From assembly GCF_009870125.1 (NCBI RefSeq), contig NC_046683.1:53025869-53089868 (forward strand): 64,000 nucleotides of DNA. The letters run 5' to 3'. The notes beneath the pieces were generated by a model. The model ran no database searches and had not been told where the DNA came from. It saw nothing but the letters and a program-made list of their open reading frames with translations. Numbering within the stretch: the stretch's first letter is position 1; every line of letters begins with the position of its first letter. Positions 58,601-64,000 of this stretch are shown here, in pieces. The DNA is from Drosophila pseudoobscura. Its lineage: Eukaryota > Arthropoda > Insecta > Diptera > Drosophilidae. Both the position numbers and the translations under genes were made by a program.

Positions 58601-61600
58601 GCCTTATTATCATCGTTATTCGATTATATATATATATATACATTTTTTTTTCGTTATTTTTACTTTATTTGATATAAATTTGGCAATAACAATTTGAACT
58701 CAGGTGCCTTTATTTTTTTTTTTTAGTCAATTAAGTCTTGTTATCTTATGCATAAATAAAAGCGAAACAGAAACAGAAAAAGAAAAAGAAACAGAAAAGT
58801 GCATAACAATTGCAAAAATCTGCATACAACAAATGAAGCCTTAGCAACATGTAAATTTAATTAACTTTTTACCGCATATGCAGCAGAGAGCCATATGTTT
58901 AATCCTAAATCTGTAAATAGCCTAAAAGCAAAAACAAACAACAAACACACGAGAGACAAATGGAACATGAAATGTGTAAATCTTAATTTTTTTTTATGCA
59001 TAACCAATGTGTTTGCAGCAGCCTAATAAATTACGGAAATGTTGAATTTCATTTTGAAAATGATGTGAAATTGGATTTATTCATTTTACGGATGGTAGAT
59101 GGGGAATTGGGGCTGGGTTTGGGTTTGGGTTTGGGCTTGTGTGATGCCAAATTTGCATATTCATCATGTGCAGCAAATATGTAGCAAGATGCTCGTTCAT
59201 CATCGGGTGTGAAATCCATGTGGTTCAGTTTTAGAAAGGATACTGTAATAAAACAGGAGGAAAAGTGTGAGGGACACCAGGACACCTTCAACCGTTCTTA
59301 TAGCCCTATTTTGGGAGGATATCCTCAGAAAGAATTATGTTCAGATGATCTATAACTTAGGTTTTGGTATTAGTTTTTTGTCGATCATCACTTTCTATTT
59401 TATTTGTACCTCAAAATGATAAATAAACCCATTGTAATGGCTCATTTTTGATGATATTATTGCGCCTTATTACGAGTTTCAGTTCTATTGAGTAAGCGTT
59501 GTAAAAAGAGATCAATTGTTTACCGGTGGTGGAGGGGGTGGGGAGGGGACTGGCTAATTATTCCGACTGTAGGAGCTATTGAGCAACAAGCGCCCAGAAC
59601 AATGAGGCTCGTTGTTCGCCTTCGATACGGTTATTCATATTCATATCCCCACTCGCACATTCGCTGAGGGTCTCGTCCATAAATCACAAACGCTCTCAAC
59701 TGTATCAAAGAACTAGGCAATTTTATAGAGGGGGGGGCCCACAAAGCAAACATTAATTGCTAAATAAACAATTCAGAAATATGTATGCATGTATACAGAA
59801 AATGGTTAATTCTGCTTTTATGGATCGCCTTAAGCAAATTTTATGCCTAAGGCAATTTGTCTGCGGCAATTAGACTTCATAATATGTAGAAAATAGATTA
59901 AAACTAAGGAATGGTTAAGGTATGTAGCTCTCAAGATACTTTTAAAACTATTTTATTTACATTTATAGCTAGGAGAAACCGAAAATCAACAATTCTTAAT
60001 CAAATATGATCAATTTTTAACACTTACGTGGGGTTTCGCATCAGAAAAAATCAAAGGAGAGAAAGACAGATACATATGTATATTAAAACCTATAGAAGTT
60101 ATTATTTATTTGTGGAGTAAACATTTACTTTCGAGCACTGCTATCAGTGACATGAAAAGCTCTCGATTTCCGATTTTAGTATTTGGTTTGCTGTCGTTTT
60201 CCCATCGAGCTGTGATAAGTGATAAATTACTTCCTTTATAACCGAGAAGTATGTTTACTTGAACCTAATCAGCCGGTGCTAACGACGATAAACAGACTGA
60301 TAAAATTAAAATTTCTATTGATCTCACATTGATCTAGGTCTTTCACAACAAGCCTTAAAAAACTAGGAAGGCTATGGCTATATTTGGCGTCCAAATGGCT
60401 GCTAAAATAATGGTAACATTTCAATAAACATATGATAATGATTCAAACACTTAATCTCCAATCTCCATATAGTCTTTAGTGATAAACACTCCTTTAATCA
60501 ACAACCAAACACAATGCAAGCAGCAATACCATAAAAATACTTAAAAAAAAGACAAAAATGTAAGTAAAAAATGTATAGATTATAGTTTATATTTTTGGAT
60601 ATAAACGGATCCGAATACTGCCTTTGTGATCCTTTAAATTTCTTGAGGATGACTAGATGACCAGAGGCCTGGCAGGCACTCACTCTAGTCGAGTGGTCGC
60701 TGTTCTGCTTCTGCCTTTTTGGTCTCACAGGATCAGTACTGGCCGGACTATATCGCTGAGAAGGTGCTATAACTACATCCAGGTTGATTCCAGAGCCCAA
60801 GGCAAGGTATTCGCCGTGGGAGCCAAGCCCAGTTATGGGTTTATTCTTCTTTCAAAACATAGTAAACTTAAAGCCCAGATGACTGATCCACCAGTAAACG
60901 TTCTATTTCTGTTCTTGACAGTTTTTTCGACGTGTTATTGAAGTCTGATCTGCTTAAAACTGATAGGTAGAGGGTAAATCGTAATTGAGGTATCCTTTCC
61001 CATGAAGCGGGAACGGAAAAGTCCATCAATAGTTGAAATTATCTTAATTTTCACTCCATACCCATCTGCAACTTCCAATACCCATAGGCCATCACCGAAC
61101 CCAATGCCTTTCCTAGTAATTATAATCTTACAAGAGTACAAACTCCAATTTGCATCAATGCTTGAAGATGGTCGCCCAACTGTCTGAAATATGCCGATTA
61201 CGGGCTTCGTCCAATAATAGCTGCCTGCCTCTAGGGCATCCTGCTGGAGATACTATGACATAGTACATAGTACAAGTACTACAAACATATGTATATATAT
61301 AGTGAAGCCCGTAGCTTCTCTGTGATTCCGCCTCTTTGTCTATAAGTATCTGGCCACACACTGATGTGCTGTAGTTGTAGTTTTATCGCAACTTTTGCGA
61401 GTACAGAGTAATCATGGCAAGCAAATATCAATCATGTTCATACAGTCACATACTTAGTATATATGTATATATATGTACATATGTATCTATGCACATGTTT
61501 ACTCGTATATCAGAGCTGATGTTTGCTTTCCGATATATATATGTACAACGACGACGACGACGACAACCCCAAGTTCAGTTCGTAGAATTTTCAGAGTTTT

Positions 61601-62400
61601 TCTACGAACCAAACCCATCGTCGATTCTGATTCCGATCCAGCAACGACGTGCTCTGCCTCTCTGGGGCAGGCGGCAGCCAGCGCTGCTTCGATCGTCTGC
61701 CACTTGGACCCAACTTTGGTCTCGTCGGAGGAAGAAGGGGTACGGTGCGGCACGTTTGAGTGCCAGAGCATAGCACACTGGTGGCCTGATGCAGGGGGTC
61801 GGTTCGGCTTTTGCCATCTGGGAATGACGCAATGTTTTTGAAAACACATCAACACCAAAGTTGTTGGCTGTCGGTCTGTCGGTCCGTCGGTTGCTGTCGC
61901 TGGCCTGGCTGTTGTTCGCTTTTTGTTTTGTTTTGCTCGTTGCGTTTCGTTTCGATTCGCTTGGAGAAATCAACAACAGCCGCGATTACAATTGTTAATC
62001 TATATAGTATAGCATACACCATGCCTACTTATATGTATGTATGTCGGACCATCTATACAGAAACTAATGATAAATTCTAGCAGCGTGCTTAACTCCTAAA
62101 TGGAACTGACAGCTGAGCTTATGTTTCGGGTCTAGAGATATGGGCATGGACGGGGTCTTGGGTTCGTGGCACATCGGTTCCACCGTAACAATGACAACTC
62201 TGAAAAGTCGAGCTACTGCATGAAGGCGAGTGAGCCGGGGGTTGGCATAACATTTCGGGATCTTCCATGGCTCACGAACCCATCTCAAATGGTTGTGTTA
62301 CTGCTGATTCTTGTAGCTGTTGGACTGCCTTATACAGATTCCATAAACTTCAGATATATATATTTCTATATTCTTCTATATAGGTTTTTCAGTTGTACAG

Positions 62401-62401
<1 letters not shown>

Positions 62402-62428
<27 letters not shown>
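62402..62428 (+). repeat. (CT)n microsatellite
   Basis: About 13 CT units sit in plain sequence; on the minus strand this is a GAGA tract. Confidence 0.9.
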
Positions 62429-62431
<3 letters not shown>

Positions 62432-64000
62432 GGTTAACCTTTGCCCGTATTCTTATCTGATTAAGCAAATTTGGCCATATATCTAATGTTTTTCTATCGC
62501 TGGGAAAACGGGTTTTCCACTTGGTAACAGCAATCGCCTTTCTATGCGCTTCACAAATGTTGCACGTAAGCGGTCTGTTGCTGTTATCTCTGTTATCCCC
62601 TTTTCTGTTACTTTTATCTATTCTCTTCCTCCTTCCTATTGCTCGGCTGCTTTGGGGGCCCCCCTGTCAACAATCAACAGTTTGCCATAAATTATTTTTG
62701 CAAAATGCTCAGGCTCCAATGCGACCCCAGGGAGACACACTCACTCGCATGTGTGTACACACACTGAATGATAAGCTGTGGAGCACATGAACATACACAT
62801 ACACATAGACATAGAAATGCATGTATATGTATATATGTATGGTCCCATTGCGATTGTCGCGCAATCGAGCGTTGAGCAAGTCCCAATGCAGCCCCAGCCG
62901 CCCCCTCCCCCCTCCATTACAGCACCAGTCGCGTAACCCGTTCCCTTTGTTCCTTCGAAGAATATTGTATTGTAAGTGCTAGTATTCGCAAGATACAGAT
63001 AAGAGCAACAAATACTTGGAGGAGGAAGCCAGTGCCATACCAGGCCAGGCATGGAGGAGCCCTGCATTTGTCGTTTCTGTGTTGGGCAAGGTTCGAAAGT
63101 GTTGTAAATCAATTAGGAAAAGCCTTCGGAGCAGGCAGGCCAGCCAGCCAGAAAGTAAGTCAGCTTACTGCGTCGTTCCAGCAGAGCGAAGGACTGTGGC
63201 ATGCACCTCCCTCCGTACCTCCGTCCCATCTACCATTATGATTTATGGCAAAACAAAATGCACAAATGCTGTTCGATTCGGCCTGGGATTGCATCTCCGG
63301 GTCGTAAATTACGGACGGACCATCCGGCATAGGGAGGGGCGGGAGTGGGGCGCAAAGCTAATTTGTTGCCCTAATGGGACTCCGATCAGGTGCACAGCCA
63401 GCCATTCAGTTGGACGGTGGGGGGCCCACTATTGTGGGTGGAACTAGTTTCAGGTTTCTCTCTGGCTGTCCATCTCGATACAATCATAAATAAACGGGCG
63501 GGGCGGGGCGGGGATGGTGGAAAATTGCCATTTATTACCAAAATGCTGACACGTTTAAGATTTCTTCGAGATTTCCCATTCTCCATGAATTATGTATCCG
63601 GTTTATGTACAAGTTTCTTTCAAGACACTTCATTTGGGTCCCCAAACAGAACCCACACATCGCCCATTTACTCGTTCGTGTATCAATATTAATTTAGGTA
63701 ATTTGTTTGAACATTTTATGTCAAGCAATTACAAAATCATTTGCTGAAAATGCCAATAAACACTGACCAAAAATTGGTTGCCAAAAATGGGAGTCGCATT
63801 TCCAATTAAATTCTGTTAAATATGTGATTGAAAGTATTATTTTTTTTTTTTTGGCCATACTCCAGTTTGGTCCCATAAATTAGTACTGAATGAATAATTC
63901 AAGTAAAAATATACTCAGAGCCAGCCTCAGGGCATTTCTGGCATGAATCCTAAGGTAGGATTCATGTTAGGACATAATTTTGGAAATATAATAAAAAATA

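Larger units (their letters stand above)
58511..64000. other. AT-rich flank after the MADF-BESS gene
   Basis: No gene is supported. It contains (TA)n at 58573-58600, (GGGTTT)n near 59116-59138, (CT)n at 62402-62428 and GGGCGGGGCGGGG near 63498-63512. A minus-strand open segment at 60935-61183 preceded by an acceptor-like TTTCAG, and another near 60498-60846, are the only coding-like pieces; they are discussed as an observation. The last 300 bases are plain AT-rich DNA. Confidence 0.5.

Noticed and set aside
1-64000. tRNA, rRNA, CRISPR, bacterial promoters or ribosome binding sites
   Set aside because: I looked for tRNA B-box-like GGTTCGAATCC strings and regularly spaced repeats with unique spacers, and found none. 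The DNA is eukaryotic, so bacterial signals do not apply.

Overview
This is eukaryotic, insect-type DNA, best read as a Drosophila euchromatic arm. Genes are sparse, with GC-rich codon use and MADF/BESS regulators of the kind expanded in flies. Introns carry GT..AG borders, and intergenic space is packed with short microsatellites, (CA)n, (CAG/GCA)n and motifs such as ACATATGTA. The abundance of 5-, 6- and 12-bp microsatellites makes the obscura group plausible. That species guess is inference, not proof.

Layout. 1-9251: no convincing gene, only microsatellites and AT-rich blocks. 9252-10130 (minus): a single-exon MADF protein with a BESS-like C-terminal helix. 10.3-19.1 kb: non-coding, with tandem duplications, homopolymer C/G runs and AT-rich repeats. 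19310-19534 (minus): a likely small single-pass membrane protein; 20841-21008 (minus) is a weaker secreted-peptide candidate. 23190-24284 (plus): a secreted glutaminyl-peptide cyclotransferase-like protein. 24.5-34.7 kb: non-coding, with a GAGA/CpG-rich promoter-like stretch near 25.6-26.4 kb. 34694-36139 (minus): a Ste24/CAAX protease-like membrane protein, divergently paired over 218 bp with 36358-36885 (plus), a C-tail-anchored basic protein of unknown function. 37-52.9 kb: a 16-kb desert of repeats and possible regulatory DNA. 52.9-58.5 kb (plus): a three-exon MADF-BESS transcription factor (567 aa) with a CAG-rich leader. 58.5-64 kb: AT-rich, with no confident gene.

The most interesting signal is that both enzyme-family genes have lost the catalytic glutamate while keeping the metal ligands. 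The cyclotransferase-like protein has Lys185 where the general acid/base Glu is expected, next to the conserved zinc Glu186. The Ste24-like protein has HQLSH instead of HExxH and also lacks the conserved His of the C-terminal SHP motif. Both are intact, single-exon, codon-biased ORFs, so they look like maintained pseudoenzymes rather than decaying genes. No operon-like cooperation is expected. The only structural gene pairing visible is the divergent Ste24-like / tail-anchored pair. Family assignments and catalytic-residue alignments were made from memory of the families, without database searches.
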